Source: Candidatus Anammoxibacter sp.
GTDB taxonomy: Bacteria; Planctomycetota; Brocadiia; Brocadiales; Anammoxibacteraceae
Reading direction: 5' to 3'
NCBI GenBank assembly: GCA_021777055.1
Contig: JAIQZO010000036.1
Span: forward strand, 124,001-188,000
DNA: 64,000 nucleotides
A program made the translations under genes and the position numbers. The notes beneath the pieces are model-generated. The model did no database searches, was not told the DNA's origin, and saw only the letters and a program-made list of their open reading frames with translations. Shown here piece after piece: positions 1-9,309 of the stretch; the first letter of the stretch is position 1; every line of letters starts with the position of its first letter.

Positions 1-144
1 TGGCTTGCTCGTTCATATGCAGACGCACCTGAAGTTGATGCTAATATCATAATAACTTCAGAAAAAGCCATTAAGACCGGAACGTTTAAAGATGTAACAA
101 TTACAAGTAGAGAAGATTACAACCTGATTGGCACAGTTAAATAA
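1..144 (+). CDS. rimO: RimO-like methylthiotransferase, C-terminal end (partial)
   Basis: This is an open frame from the first base to a TAA at 142-144, about 47 codons, with the 5' part outside the window. The residues include DAPEVDANIII, then VTITSREDYNLIGTV. This is the pattern of the TRAM domain that ends RimO/MiaB radical-SAM methylthiotransferases; 'APEVD' and a final 'DY-L-G-V' are typical of RimO, which modifies an aspartate of ribosomal protein S12. The catalytic Fe-S part is not visible, so MiaB-like relatives are not fully excluded. Confidence 0.7.
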   Translation, partial: WLARSYADAPEVDANIIITSEKAIKTGTFKDVTITSREDYNLIGTVK

Positions 145-218
145 GAAACAGACAAACAAAGTATTTAAAGGTGCCACCCCTGCAATATTTCTTTAATTTT
201 ATTTTTTGACTCAATAAC

Positions 219-977
219 CTATATCTTTCCTAGATCATAATTAGAACTCACAAATCCCATAATCAAGTTTCTACCCTCTTCACTTAGATCTCGAAATAAA
301 ATTCCAGCAAGAAGTTCTCCGCGGATTATGGTGTCCCTAACACACCTTACTCCAACTTCAATAACCGGCATATTTTCATATAAAGAGAACCTTACATTAT
401 AAAGTTTCTGTCCGCTTATTTGTTGAGGATAAAAAACCCTACCGGTTAATCTGTAAGTAAGTTTTATGTCACCTACAAATGCCCCACTCTCACTAATATT
501 CAAGATGGTAAAACTACCCGTAACCATCCTGTCCTTATTAGGAATATAATTAAACTCTGCGGGTATGGAAATATTGATACTTCGGGGAAAAGATCTTCTC
601 TCTACCCTACCTTTCTTAATCTGCCTTTTTTTTAGTACATCTTTTTCAAAGAGAGAGAGTACTTTTGCTTCATCCAGTCCTTCATAAACTTTCTTAAACA
701 CATCGTACCGCCCCGACCTTCTTATCTGCCAACGGATATTCTCTTCAACGTTAAAGAACCGAAACCGAACGTCATTGCCGAAATCACCCAAGACCTTAAT
801 AACTTTACGGTCTATTTCCCGGACATGCTTAAAATCCATAAGCATATTATGTATTCCTTTTTCCAGACAGGAATACAAATATTTCTTTACTTCACCAACC
901 GTATCTTCTGTTAAAAATCCGCGAAACTCTATAATATCAACTTCAGGAATATGTGTATGACGTGCAAAAATTTTCAT
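219..977 (-). CDS. STAS-like plus PilZ domain protein
   Basis: This 252-residue soluble protein has no signal peptide. Residues 1-105 look like a STAS (anti-sigma-antagonist-like) fold, but the usual phosphorylatable serine position reads IDRKVI. Residues about 125-245 form a PilZ domain: an RRSFPR stretch supplies the RxxxR arginines, and NISESGAFVG matches the (D/N)xSxxG motif that binds cyclic di-GMP. Its role is probably as a c-di-GMP receptor controlling a protein partner. It stands alone on the minus strand, convergent with the rimO end. The domain calls are from motif reading; the target is unknown. Confidence 0.7.
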   Translation of the reverse strand: MKIFARHTHIPEVDIIEFRGFLTEDTVGEVKKYLYSCLEKGIHNMLMDFKHVREIDRKVIKVLGDFGNDVRFRFFNVEENIRWQIRRSGRYDVFKKVYEGLDEAKVLSLFEKDVLKKRQIKKGRVERRSFPRSINISIPAEFNYIPNKDRMVTGSFTILNISESGAFVGDIKLTYRLTGRVFYPQQISGQKLYNVRFSLYENMPVIEVGVRCVRDTIIRGELLAGILFRDLSEEGRNLIMGFVSSNYDLGKI

Positions 978-1060
978 TTTTTTGAGATGATATAAGGTTT
1001 TCAGATACGTACCGTATTCTTATACTTTAACATTGATAAGGTCTATAATCCTTAAAATAA

Positions 1061-1096
1061 AAGCAGGATAATTCAAAAACTTGAACTATCCTGCTT
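1061..1096 (-). terminator. Hairpin downstream of the first ferritin-like gene
   Basis: AAGCAGGATA at 1061-1070 is complementary to TATCCTGCTT at 1087-1096, and the stem continues with TTCAA/TTGAA after one mismatch. It lies about 90 bp beyond the stop of the minus-strand gene at 1185-1766 and is probably its transcription terminator. Confidence 0.6.
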
Positions 1097-1184
1097 ATCA
1101 CTTTCCTATCAGAAAACGCTATAAGCGATGAACATAAAAACCCATTGTACTGATACATGTTCCATTTCCACATTTAGACTTAGG

Positions 1185-1766
1185 CTATACTTCCCTTATT
1201 TTCTTCGCTTCGGCATCTGGCCTCATAAACATTTTTCTTTCCCAGTCCAACCGGGTCCTATCCTCTTGCCTTGCGGCTTGTTTATAAGCATCTTCTAGTT
1301 CCCTGTGCATATTTTTCAATGCTTGCAAATGTGACTCTTCTTCATTTCCCAAGAAAGTAAAAATCTCTTTTTCCAGCTTATCAGTAGTCGCTTTAGCAGC
1401 TTCGATATAAATATTACTTCCGTCTTTCTCAAAATCTATAGCTGTTTTTATCGCCTTAAGATCGTCAGTATTTACATCTACCATAACTTCGTCTTCCTTA
1501 TACATTTTCCTAAACACGGTTTTTACATTCTCAAATATGTCTTCAAGCTTAGCTTGAACAGGAGCACCTTCACCACTACCACTCTCCATAAGTAAATCTT
1601 CCAACTTTCTAATATGCTTTTTTTCTTCTTCTATAAAAGAACTAAACATTGCTTTCCCCAATGGGTGGAGATCCGTTTCTGCCGCGTCCGTATAAAACTT
1701 TACTCCGTCTTTTTCAAGCTGAATAGCAGTCTCAACAATTTTTTTTATTTCATCTGTTACGCCCAT
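1185..1766 (-). CDS. Ferritin-like / rubrerythrin-family protein
   Basis: This 193-residue helical protein has two related halves. Residues 10-60 contain QLEKDGVKFYTDAAE and EEEKKHIRKLEDL; residues 105-160 contain DFEKDGSNIYIEAAK and EEESHLQALKNM. Paired E and ExxH helices are the di-iron ligand pattern of the ferritin-like/rubrerythrin superfamily. No C-terminal rubredoxin CxxC domain is present. A role in iron handling or peroxide/oxygen protection is plausible. A clear paralogue lies just upstream at 1907-2464. The function is inferred from family only. Confidence 0.7.
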   Translation of the reverse strand: MGVTDEIKKIVETAIQLEKDGVKFYTDAAETDLHPLGKAMFSSFIEEEKKHIRKLEDLLMESGSGEGAPVQAKLEDIFENVKTVFRKMYKEDEVMVDVNTDDLKAIKTAIDFEKDGSNIYIEAAKATTDKLEKEIFTFLGNEEESHLQALKNMHRELEDAYKQAARQEDRTRLDWERKMFMRPDAEAKKIREV

Positions 1767-1906
1767 TATTATATACCTCCATTTTTGAAAAGTTTAAGAA
1801 TAACAGAAAAGGGTCAAAGGTAATCAAATATGCGTTAATAATCAAGAAACAATAAAACGAACTCTCGTTCTATATTTACTTATTACCTTATACCTTATCT
1901 TTAACA

Positions 1907-2464
1907 TTACATATCATTTACCATCCTTACCCACAAGTCATAACCTCTATCTTCTTCCTTCGCGTGGGCTTTATCCACATTGTCCAGAAATTTATATGTG
2001 TTTTTTAATATCTCATAATGCAATATCTCTTCTTTTGCTAAAAACTTATACAGCTCTTTTTCATCAGGATCATCACACTCTTTAGCCACATCGCTATATA
2101 ATGTATGCCCTTTTTTTTCAATATCCATCGCCACCTTAAGCGCCTCTATATCGTCCGCCTCTGATTCCATTCCAGAATCTAATTTGTGCCGCATTTCTGA
2201 AAGCAGAGACAACAATCTATCTTTGACACCCTCCGTTTTCCCATCAGATGCTATGCTTTTTTTAAAAGATGAAGCTTCTGCGTTTTTTAGGTTCATTAAT
2301 CTATGTAAATGCTCTTTTTCATCTTCAACAAATGACTTAAACATCGCCTTACCTAAATGGTTTTTACACTGATCCGCAGCTTCAGAATAGAACTTAATAC
2401 CGTCGCTCTCCTGTTTAATTGCAAGATCCAAAATCTTTAAACTGTTTTCACCTAAATTTTCCAT
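1907..2464 (-). CDS. Ferritin-like protein, paralogue of the neighbouring gene
   Basis: This 185-residue protein has the same two-part helical plan as the gene at 1185-1766: IKQESDGIKFYSEAADQ with EDEKEHLHRLMNL in the first half, and DIEKKGHTLYSDVAKE with EEILHYEILKNT in the second. The E/ExxH pairs suggest a di-iron four-helix bundle. It sits about 140 bp upstream of its paralogue on the same strand, consistent with tandem duplication and divergence. No transmembrane segment or rubredoxin centre is seen. A peroxide or iron stress role is an inference. Confidence 0.7.
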   Translation of the reverse strand: MENLGENSLKILDLAIKQESDGIKFYSEAADQCKNHLGKAMFKSFVEDEKEHLHRLMNLKNAEASSFKKSIASDGKTEGVKDRLLSLLSEMRHKLDSGMESEADDIEALKVAMDIEKKGHTLYSDVAKECDDPDEKELYKFLAKEEILHYEILKNTYKFLDNVDKAHAKEEDRGYDLWVRMVNDM

Positions 2465-2932
2465 TTTTTTACACCGTATTTGTTAAATTTAGTAATAATT
2501 CACCAGACAAAATAGCTGTAGCCAATTAATAGACAACACAAAACTTCGATTTTAACATATTAATGTAAAGTTAATATTAAAAAATTTTTAGCTGACAATC
2601 CTAGGTTTAAGGTACCGTCATAAATTATTTAAATATTGTCAATTAAATATCTGTTTATTGCCTACTCTCAGTATCATTCCCTCTTATATAATTGTACATT
2701 AAGCTTCCAATTAAATCAAAGTTCATCATATCTTCTGCGAAAATATTTTTGTGAACCACATAAACATTAATGATCTCCAGCAAGGTTCTAGCTACAGAAA
2801 TTTATTTTTGTTGACAGAAAAATGAGTTATTCAGTAAATAGATAGCCGTAAGTTTACACTAAGAGTACTCTCTATTGTCCGCTTCTTCTTTTAACACATA
2901 AATACCATAGCATTCATAGTTTAAAGAAACTC
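2465..2932 (-). other. Intergenic, no gene seen
   Basis: About 470 bp of AT-rich sequence lie between the hybrid kinase gene and the ferritin-like pair, all on the minus strand. I found no ORF with recognisable product and no strong hairpin. It probably holds the promoter of the ferritin-like pair and the 3' end of the kinase transcript. Confidence 0.4.
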
Positions 2933-5254
2933 TTACGCTTTTACTGACCTTTTATTTAGCACCTCTCTAACAACCTCACTAAGTTCTTTTAATTCAAAAG
3001 GCTTTAGCAACAGATCATTCATCCCCCATATATGAATATCTTCTCTTGCAATCAGATCACCATAACCTGTAAACAAAATAACTGAAATATCAGGTCGAAT
3101 CTCTTTTAATTTCTCTGTTAATTGTTTTCCATTCATCTTCGGCATCCCATAATCCGTTATCACAAGGTCAAAATCTTGAGGAATCTCAGTAAACAGCTTC
3201 AATGCCTCGTCACAATCCAAGAATTCTGTAACCTTGTATCCCAATTCTTCTAACATATTCTTAGTTAGATTGGTAATCATTGGTTCATCATCAATTAGCA
3301 AAATCCTTTCATTCCCTTGAGATAGAGGTTTGGTTTTTACAACGGGCGGTTTCACCTTTTCTTGTGTTATGGGAAAATAGACATGGAATGTCGTTCCATC
3401 TCCTACTTTACTATCTACATCAATAAATCCTTGATGCTGTTCCATAATCCCTTGAACAACTGACAATCCTAATCCAGAACCTTCTCCAACTCCCTTCGTG
3501 GTAAAGAACGGATCAAAAATACGATCCATATTAGCTTGATTTATTCCAGATCCTGTATCGCATACAATCAAGCCAACGAAATTTCCTTCAGTTATCAGCC
3601 CCTCAGAGTTAATAAATTTGTGATAACCCCCGTTTTTCAAATGAATTGTTAATTCTCCTCCATCGGGCATGGCATGGCTGGCATTGAGACAAAGATTAAG
3701 AATGACCTGACGGATTTCGTTAGGCATTCCAAAGATTAGAGGCAAACGTACCTCTATTTCTTTTTTGACATAAATATTAGAAGGAAGCGTATTTTTAATG
3801 AGATTGATGGTATCTTCAACAAGCGTCTCTAGTCTTACCAGTTCTCTCTGTGACATGGATTGCCGCCCATAGGCGAGCATTTGTTGGACTAAACTCTTAG
3901 CTCTGTTTCCAGCGTGCTGTATCAAGCGAAGACGCTCATAGTCCGAGACATTTTCAGATTTATCTCTCATAAGCATTTCCGTAAATCCAAGAATGGGCGC
4001 TAGCAGGTTATTAAATTCATGTGCTATTCCACCTGCTAAGGTACCAATAGCTTCCATCTTTTGTGACTCTCGAAGTTGTTTCTCCAGTTGCTTACGATCA
4101 GTAACATTTTCTACTACAGATAAAATCTGGTCTATATTTCCTCTATTATCAAGCAAAGGAACAATATGATATATTTGATATTGTTTATTTACATATAATT
4201 CAAATGTTATTTCTTCTCCTACAAATGCTTTGCGATAATTATTCTTAACGATTTCCAATGTATCGGTATCATACGTTCCAAATAAATCAAAAATAGACAT
4301 ACCTACAAATTGGTTAGGATCTAACCCCTGCTTTTTAAATTCCCTTCCAGACGTAAATCCAATTCTCATATCTTTATCAATAACAGATAAATAAGAATTA
4401 GGATAGTTTTCAGATAGAGTCCGAAGGAGTTGTTCATTCCTTCGTAATGTTTCTTCAACCTGTTTGCGTTCCGTAATATCCCTACTAATTCCCATCACCC
4501 CAATAATCACCCCCTTATCATCTTGTAAAGGGATATTTTTGTATTCAAGCAATTTGCCAGTATCTTTAAACCTCAATTCATACCTAGGACTCTCCCCTTG
4601 CAATGTTCTTAAATACATTTCATTCGCTACCTTCAAGTCATCATCATCAAAAAGAGGAGAAAAAGGTTTTCCTATAAATTCTTCAATTTTATGGCCTGAC
4701 AATTCCTCAAATACGTTGTTTAGAAATGTGATATTTCCTTGATCATCTGTAATATAAGCAAGATCATTTATTTGTGAGAATAATAATTTATATTTTCGCA
4801 ATACATTCTCTGCTTGCTTGCGTTCTGTAATATCTATTGATGTCCCACACAAATATCTTTTACCAGTAGGCATGTCAATCGCAAATCTTTTTGTCCAATA
4901 AATGCGACCATTAATAGATTCCTCTATATCTGTTCTTTTACCTGCTAAGATATCCCTTTCTGTTGCATCAAATTTTGCATCTGTTTTTTCTCCAAATATC
5001 TCACAATTAGTTTTCCCTAGTATTTTTTCACGTTTTATTCCTAACGATTTTTCAAATTCATTGCTCAACCAAACATGGGATAGATCTTCTTCCTTTTTAA
5101 CATACACAATTTGCCCAGACTCATCTATTATAGACTGAAGAAGTATTTTAGTTTGTTCTATCTCTTTTACTTTCTGTGCACTCTGTTTCCGCAGTTCCCC
5201 TAGTTCCTTAATCAATTGTTCTTTGGTTTTATCTTCATCTCTCATTTCAATCAT
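2933..5254 (-). CDS. Hybrid sensor histidine kinase, three PAS domains plus receiver
   Basis: This 773-residue cytoplasmic protein has no transmembrane segments. A short N-terminal coiled coil (1-45) is followed by three PAS domains at about 35-150, 155-268 and 275-392, each closing with a DITERKQ-type or NVTDRKQ linker (PAC). The HisKA domain carries the phospho-acceptor in GIAHEFNNLLAPILG near residue 410, with HATPase boxes NLCLNASHAMPDGG, DTGSGI and GSGLGLSVV. The C-terminal receiver (about 650-765) has the DD pair, phospho-acceptor Asp in VITDYGMP, and the LLKPF lysine. There is no output DNA-binding domain and no response regulator next door, so a phosphorelay partner must lie elsewhere. 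The stimulus is unknown. Confidence 0.9.
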   Translation of the reverse strand: MIEMRDEDKTKEQLIKELGELRKQSAQKVKEIEQTKILLQSIIDESGQIVYVKKEEDLSHVWLSNEFEKSLGIKREKILGKTNCEIFGEKTDAKFDATERDILAGKRTDIEESINGRIYWTKRFAIDMPTGKRYLCGTSIDITERKQAENVLRKYKLLFSQINDLAYITDDQGNITFLNNVFEELSGHKIEEFIGKPFSPLFDDDDLKVANEMYLRTLQGESPRYELRFKDTGKLLEYKNIPLQDDKGVIIGVMGISRDITERKQVEETLRRNEQLLRTLSENYPNSYLSVIDKDMRIGFTSGREFKKQGLDPNQFVGMSIFDLFGTYDTDTLEIVKNNYRKAFVGEEITFELYVNKQYQIYHIVPLLDNRGNIDQILSVVENVTDRKQLEKQLRESQKMEAIGTLAGGIAHEFNNLLAPILGFTEMLMRDKSENVSDYERLRLIQHAGNRAKSLVQQMLAYGRQSMSQRELVRLETLVEDTINLIKNTLPSNIYVKKEIEVRLPLIFGMPNEIRQVILNLCLNASHAMPDGGELTIHLKNGGYHKFINSEGLITEGNFVGLIVCDTGSGINQANMDRIFDPFFTTKGVGEGSGLGLSVVQGIMEQHQGFIDVDSKVGDGTTFHVYFPITQEKVKPPVVKTKPLSQGNERILLIDDEPMITNLTKNMLEELGYKVTEFLDCDEALKLFTEIPQDFDLVITDYGMPKMNGKQLTEKLKEIRPDISVILFTGYGDLIAREDIHIWGMNDLLLKPFELKELSEVVREVLNKRSVKA

Positions 5255-5343
5255 TTGCCTTTAAACAATAGAGCATACTATCAAAGTGTATATTTTATGG
5301 TATGGATTGCACAATCTCATAGTTTTTAAATCTAACTCTTCAT

Positions 5344-5696
5344 TCAGCAGCCTGTCCACTGAAATGCTTTGTAAAGCAAAACCTTTCCATTGACTTGGAT
5401 ATGAAACTTATAAAACTTAGTACTCTTCATCACAAATAAATGGACCGTGCAATTCACCTGCAGGTTACTTGCAAAATGTCCCGGTTCTAGCCATAAGTTA
5501 ATGGCTTCGTCAAATACGTATTTAGCCCAAAATTAAAATTCCTATACTATGGAGTTAGACTTGTGCAATCACCGGTTTCTTTATGAATCGACATGGTAAG
5601 TTCTTCGAGCATTCCGCCTCTGCCTTCAATCGCTTTCCACATATTTGAGTATTCTGCTTTCAACACATTCCAATGGGTTTTCGTGCTTTTACCCAT
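5344..5696 (-). pseudogene. Disrupted ChrR-like cupin gene
   Basis: The first half (5547-5696, ATG at 5696) reads THWNVLKAEYSNMWKAIEG then LEELTMSIHKETGD and stops. A second open stretch in another frame, from about 5530 down to a TGA at 5344-5346, has no start codon and reads YVFDEAINLWLEPGHFAS. Together these recall the start and the late part of ChrR-type cupins (W-VL-AEYS-WKPIEG ... YD-AFDLWLEAGH-ASRP). The intervening metal-binding core is missing. I infer a deletion or frameshift in a once single gene. The family match is from memory. Confidence 0.45.
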
Positions 5697-6004
5697 GTGC
5701 TTACCTTTCACACTTAACAAAAGTAAAATAACTTGTTTATGATTAATATCTTTGAAATTTAACAAATTGCTGTTTTTTTAAATATAAATCACGCAAAACC
5801 CTTTTTGTAAAAATATACTCTACAAAATGTTAACAAGAAATAAAGATAACATCGATCTTAAAATCTGCAATAGGTTTTCTTTGAATTTTCCACCGAAGAG
5901 ATGGTTAGGGATTTTATTATATAAGACATGAAAAATAGGCAGCTATTGCATAAAATCACAGAATTTGAAGATTTAACATTTCACGCCTCTTGCAGAATTG
6001 ATGA

Positions 6005-6124
6005 TTAGATTATTGCTTTGGAAAAGCTAAACATTGAACCTCTCATTTTTAATCTCTCTTCCGGAGTTTTCCTCATTATTAACTCCTTGATTTTTAATCC
6101 TATCTTAGGATCGTTATCATTCAT
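6005..6124 (-). pseudogene. Small conserved-type protein, probably C-terminally truncated
   Basis: A 39-codon ORF starts at ATG 6122-6124: MNDNDPKIGLKIKELIM, then RKTPEERLKMRGSMFSFSKAII and TAA. 'TPEERLKMG-SMF-FSK-IV' recalls a family of small uncharacterised bacterial proteins of about 60-70 residues. After the stop the frame continues with SSILQEA, which fits the expected continuation, so the gene is probably truncated by a nonsense mutation. The ribosome-binding site is weak. The plus-strand ORF over the same bases looks non-coding. Confidence 0.35.
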
Positions 6125-6247
6125 TAAAAACTTTCTTGAATATATCTCTAAGATACAGTATTTCCAGCGCATGAAAATACAGACGACGCTTCTCTTCTTC
6201 TGGCTTCTCTCTCCTGAATTCTGTACTCCATCATAATTAAAAAATTT

Positions 6248-7006
6248 TCAAACATTCACCTTTTTCCCAGACTTTGAGAGTGAATATCGCCCAAAATCAT
6301 TAATTTTTGATAGTACATCAGCTGAAAACACCGGACCGTCAGTACACACCCTGAAACCGTCACAAACGCATTGACCACATACCCCTACTCCGCATTTCAT
6401 GTATCTTTCAAGTGAAGCTTCGCATTGAACTCCACGACTAAGGCAAAAGTCGAGGACTTTTTTCATCATGATTTCAGGGCCACAGGTGTAGATCTTTTCA
6501 AATTTATGTTTCTCTTGTAATTGGGAAAGATAATCAGTAGGAAAACCCCTCCGCCCTTCTGTTCCATCATCAGTAAACATTACCATGTTTGGAAACCTTT
6601 CCCTGTAAAGCAATGACACGGCGGTCTTTGCACCTTGAACAATGACAATGTCATCACGCTCTGTAGCTAGTGTCACAATAGCAGCCATTCCCACACCACC
6701 TCCGATTGCACACGCTTTGCCACTAACGTTGAAACCATTTCCATAGGGGCCTCTCACACCAATCTGGTCACCAACATTCATTGAATATAACCTCTTTGTA
6801 AACTCACCCAGCCTGAATACTGTAATTCCAAACTCCTCTTGGGTATGATATGATACGGTAAAGGGTTTCTCGTCAATACGCGGTATCCACACCATTATAA
6901 ACTGGCCTGGGGCAAAGTCCATCTTGTGACTAAAAATGAATGTCCTTACACTTTCTGCCTCTTCAATCACCTTGCAGATTTTAACCATTTCAATCTGTTC
7001 ACTCAT
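6248..7006 (-). CDS. pyrK: Dihydroorotate dehydrogenase electron-transfer subunit
   Basis: This 252-residue protein has the ferredoxin-reductase-type FAD domain first (about 1-100; RxFTVSY-like 'KPFTVSYH' for flavin binding), then an NAD-binding half with AIGGGVGMAAIVTLA, and a C-terminal 2Fe-2S cluster in MKCGVGVCGQCVCDGFRVC. This is the PyrK architecture: it lets class 1B PyrD pass electrons from dihydroorotate to NAD+. It sits 70 bp downstream of pyrD on the same strand, as expected of a PyrDK pair. It belongs to pyrimidine biosynthesis. Confidence 0.92.
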   Translation of the reverse strand: MSEQIEMVKICKVIEEAESVRTFIFSHKMDFAPGQFIMVWIPRIDEKPFTVSYHTQEEFGITVFRLGEFTKRLYSMNVGDQIGVRGPYGNGFNVSGKACAIGGGVGMAAIVTLATERDDIVIVQGAKTAVSLLYRERFPNMVMFTDDGTEGRRGFPTDYLSQLQEKHKFEKIYTCGPEIMMKKVLDFCLSRGVQCEASLERYMKCGVGVCGQCVCDGFRVCTDGPVFSADVLSKINDFGRYSLSKSGKKVNV

Positions 7007-7075
7007 TTTATTCTTAGATATTGTATTAAGGAATGGACGTGTAAAAATTGCACACTCCCAACCCGCGTTAAAAAT

Positions 7076-8032
7076 TTATTTGTGCGCCGCTCCGATTATT
7101 TCATTAAGAGAACCAACCCCATTGTTCGTCATCCAATCAGACATCTCATCAGTTACACCCTTAAATACGTCAATCCCACGATCGTATATTGCGGTCCCAA
7201 TTCCTACTGTGGATGCCCCTGCCATCATCATTTCTATAGCATCTCTTCCGGAAGAGATGCCACCAACTCCAATTATGGGGATTTCTACCGCTTTATATAT
7301 ATCAAACACGCATCTGACTGCAATGGGCCGTAAAGCCGCACCTGAAACACCCCCAACCTTAAAGTCCAGTACAGGTTCACGAGCATCAATATTTATCACC
7401 ATTCCCGGCCCCATTGTGTTTACGGCGGTAATGGCATCTGCACCTGCATCTTGAGCAACCATTGCTAATTTTGATATATCAGGAACATTTGGAGATAATT
7501 TAACAAAAAGAGGTAAACCACACTTTTTTCTAACAGCTGATACAATTTCAGATGTGGCTTCTGGAGTACTTTGCCCTGCCAGGGTTCCAAATCCCGGAGT
7601 ATGCGGGCAAGAGAGTGGTATTTCAATGGCGGAAAATCTACTTGAACTATCTTTTGATTTTGAAAGCAGGTCACCAAATCCATCAATCACCTTTAAAAAA
7701 TCGTCTGCTTCGGTCCCTATAATACTGGCAATAACCGGCACACCAATCTCCCCTATATTAGAAAACTCATTAGCTGCAGCTTTAACACCAGGGTTAGAAT
7801 ACCCGACAGCATTTAACATTCCGGCTTCATACATTAGAACAGTAGGATTCTTATGACCATCGCGAGCAACTGAGCTTATGGACTTAATTGTGACAGCACC
7901 GGCTCCGCTATTTGCCACCCTTTTCAAAATCTCTTTTGTAGTCCCAAGAAACCCGGCGGGAAGTATTGTGGGGTTTACCAATTTAATACCACATATGTCG
8001 GCTGACAAATTAATAGTCATGGGCGGTTTCAT
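7076..8032 (-). CDS. pyrD: Dihydroorotate dehydrogenase, class 1B catalytic subunit
   Basis: This 318-residue FMN TIM-barrel enzyme oxidises dihydroorotate to orotate. Motifs are the N-terminal ICGIKLVNPTILPAG, KSI in AVTIKSIS, the catalytic cysteine region IPLSCPHTPGFGTLAGQ (class 1B uses Cys), FVKLSPNV, and the phosphate-binding IIGVGGISSGRDAIEMMMAGA. An in-frame second ATG at codon 5 is an alternative start. It lies in a glyQ-pyrD-pyrK run on the minus strand with spacings of about 77 and 70 bp. The electron acceptor is probably NAD+ through the adjacent PyrK. Confidence 0.93.
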   Translation of the reverse strand: MKPPMTINLSADICGIKLVNPTILPAGFLGTTKEILKRVANSGAGAVTIKSISSVARDGHKNPTVLMYEAGMLNAVGYSNPGVKAAANEFSNIGEIGVPVIASIIGTEADDFLKVIDGFGDLLSKSKDSSSRFSAIEIPLSCPHTPGFGTLAGQSTPEATSEIVSAVRKKCGLPLFVKLSPNVPDISKLAMVAQDAGADAITAVNTMGPGMVINIDAREPVLDFKVGGVSGAALRPIAVRCVFDIYKAVEIPIIGVGGISSGRDAIEMMMAGASTVGIGTAIYDRGIDVFKGVTDEMSDWMTNNGVGSLNEIIGAAHK

Positions 8033-8109
8033 TAGCAGCAGATTACTGATCTTGAGATACAGTCATTCTGTCTATTTTATGATTATAAAGATCAGAGAAT
8101 CTTAAACGG

Positions 8110-8979
8110 CTACTCTTTTACCGTATCATCATCTTTCTTTTTATGCATTTTGAGGTATGCAACCGCACTTCCACGGGAAATCTCACGTACGCGGGAGATG
8201 TAGTCAGTTCGCTGAGCAACACCGATTGCCCCCCTTGCATCAAGCATGTTAAATGCGTGTGAGCATTTCAGGACGTAATCATATGCCGGGAGTGCCAACC
8301 CTGATTTTAAAAGCTTTTTACATTCAGCTTCATACATATCAAAAAGCTTTATCTGCATTTCCGGGTCGGTCTGTTCAAAATTATAGGTGGAAAACTGTAC
8401 TTCATCCTCCTTATGTATATCACCATAAGTATATCCTTCAACCCATTCAAGGTCAAAAAGGGAGTCCTTTTTCTGGATAAACATGGCAATCCTCTCAAGC
8501 CCGTATGTTATCTCGAGGGAAATAGGATTCAACGTTATACCACCTACCTGCTGAAAATAGGTAAATTGTGTAACTTCCATACCATCCAGCCATATTTCCC
8601 ATCCCAAACCGGTTGCCCCCAGTGTGGGAGATTCCCAATCATCCTCAACAAATCTAATATCGTGATCCAAAAGATCAATCCCCAAATATCTCAAGCTATC
8701 AAGATATATCTTTTGGGAATCTACCGGAGCAGGCTTTATTATCACCTGAAACTGATAATAGTGCTGTAATCTATTAGGATTATCACCATAACGCCCGTCA
8801 GCCGGCCTGCGAGAAGGCTCAACATAAGCACACTTCCAATGATCTGGCCCCAGGGCTTTTAAGAATGTCGAAGGATTAAATGTTCCGGCACCTACCTCTA
8901 TATCGTAAGGCTGCATTAACACACAGCCGTAATCAGCCCAATATGTTTGCAGCTTTAAAATTATTTCCTGAAAAGTCAT
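8110..8979 (-). CDS. glyQ: Glycyl-tRNA synthetase alpha subunit
   Basis: At 289 residues this is the usual GlyQ length. The N-terminal start [26 protein letters not shown], the [13 protein letters not shown] and [14 protein letters not shown] motifs, and [19 protein letters not shown] are highly characteristic of the alpha chain of the bacterial alpha2beta2 enzyme, which carries the catalytic class II core. The beta chain gene glyS, commonly next to glyQ, is not in this window; pyrD follows instead. The gene is oriented away from the sugar kinase at 9310, with a 330-bp divergent intergenic region. Confidence 0.96.
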   Translation of the reverse strand: MTFQEIILKLQTYWADYGCVLMQPYDIEVGAGTFNPSTFLKALGPDHWKCAYVEPSRRPADGRYGDNPNRLQHYYQFQVIIKPAPVDSQKIYLDSLRYLGIDLLDHDIRFVEDDWESPTLGATGLGWEIWLDGMEVTQFTYFQQVGGITLNPISLEITYGLERIAMFIQKKDSLFDLEWVEGYTYGDIHKEDEVQFSTYNFEQTDPEMQIKLFDMYEAECKKLLKSGLALPAYDYVLKCSHAFNMLDARGAIGVAQRTDYISRVREISRGSAVAYLKMHKKKDDDTVKE

Positions 8980-9309
8980 ATAATATTTGTGTTTATCAAG
9001 GATAATGTTTATAAGTATCTGTCTTTACAAAGCAGTTAAATTATAGGCACGGTATATTCCTTTGTCAAGACTATATGACCAGGTACGGAGAAAGGTACCA
9101 GTCATCTATTAATGCCTCTCGCATGAGTAAAAGAAATCATGGTTAAAATCCCAAAAACACAATGACACTATGTCTAACGATTTTATAATTCAAAGTCATA
9201 TTTAATATTTCTTTGAAAATCTACTATAAAAAAAAAAAACGTTGTGATAAACTATCTCAAACTTCAAACAGATTTTAAGAAATGTAAATAATGTGACAAA
9301 AAACCTCTT
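8980..9309. other. Divergent intergenic region glyQ / sugar kinase
   Basis: This 330-bp AT-rich stretch contains a run of twelve A near 9229-9240. It must hold promoters for both divergent genes. I could not pick a convincing -35/-10 pair or an RNA gene. Confidence 0.4.

Noticed and set aside
6018..6236. Plus-strand ORF of 72 codons
   Set aside because: Hydrophobic low-complexity translation; the opposite strand has a better coding pattern (6005-6124).
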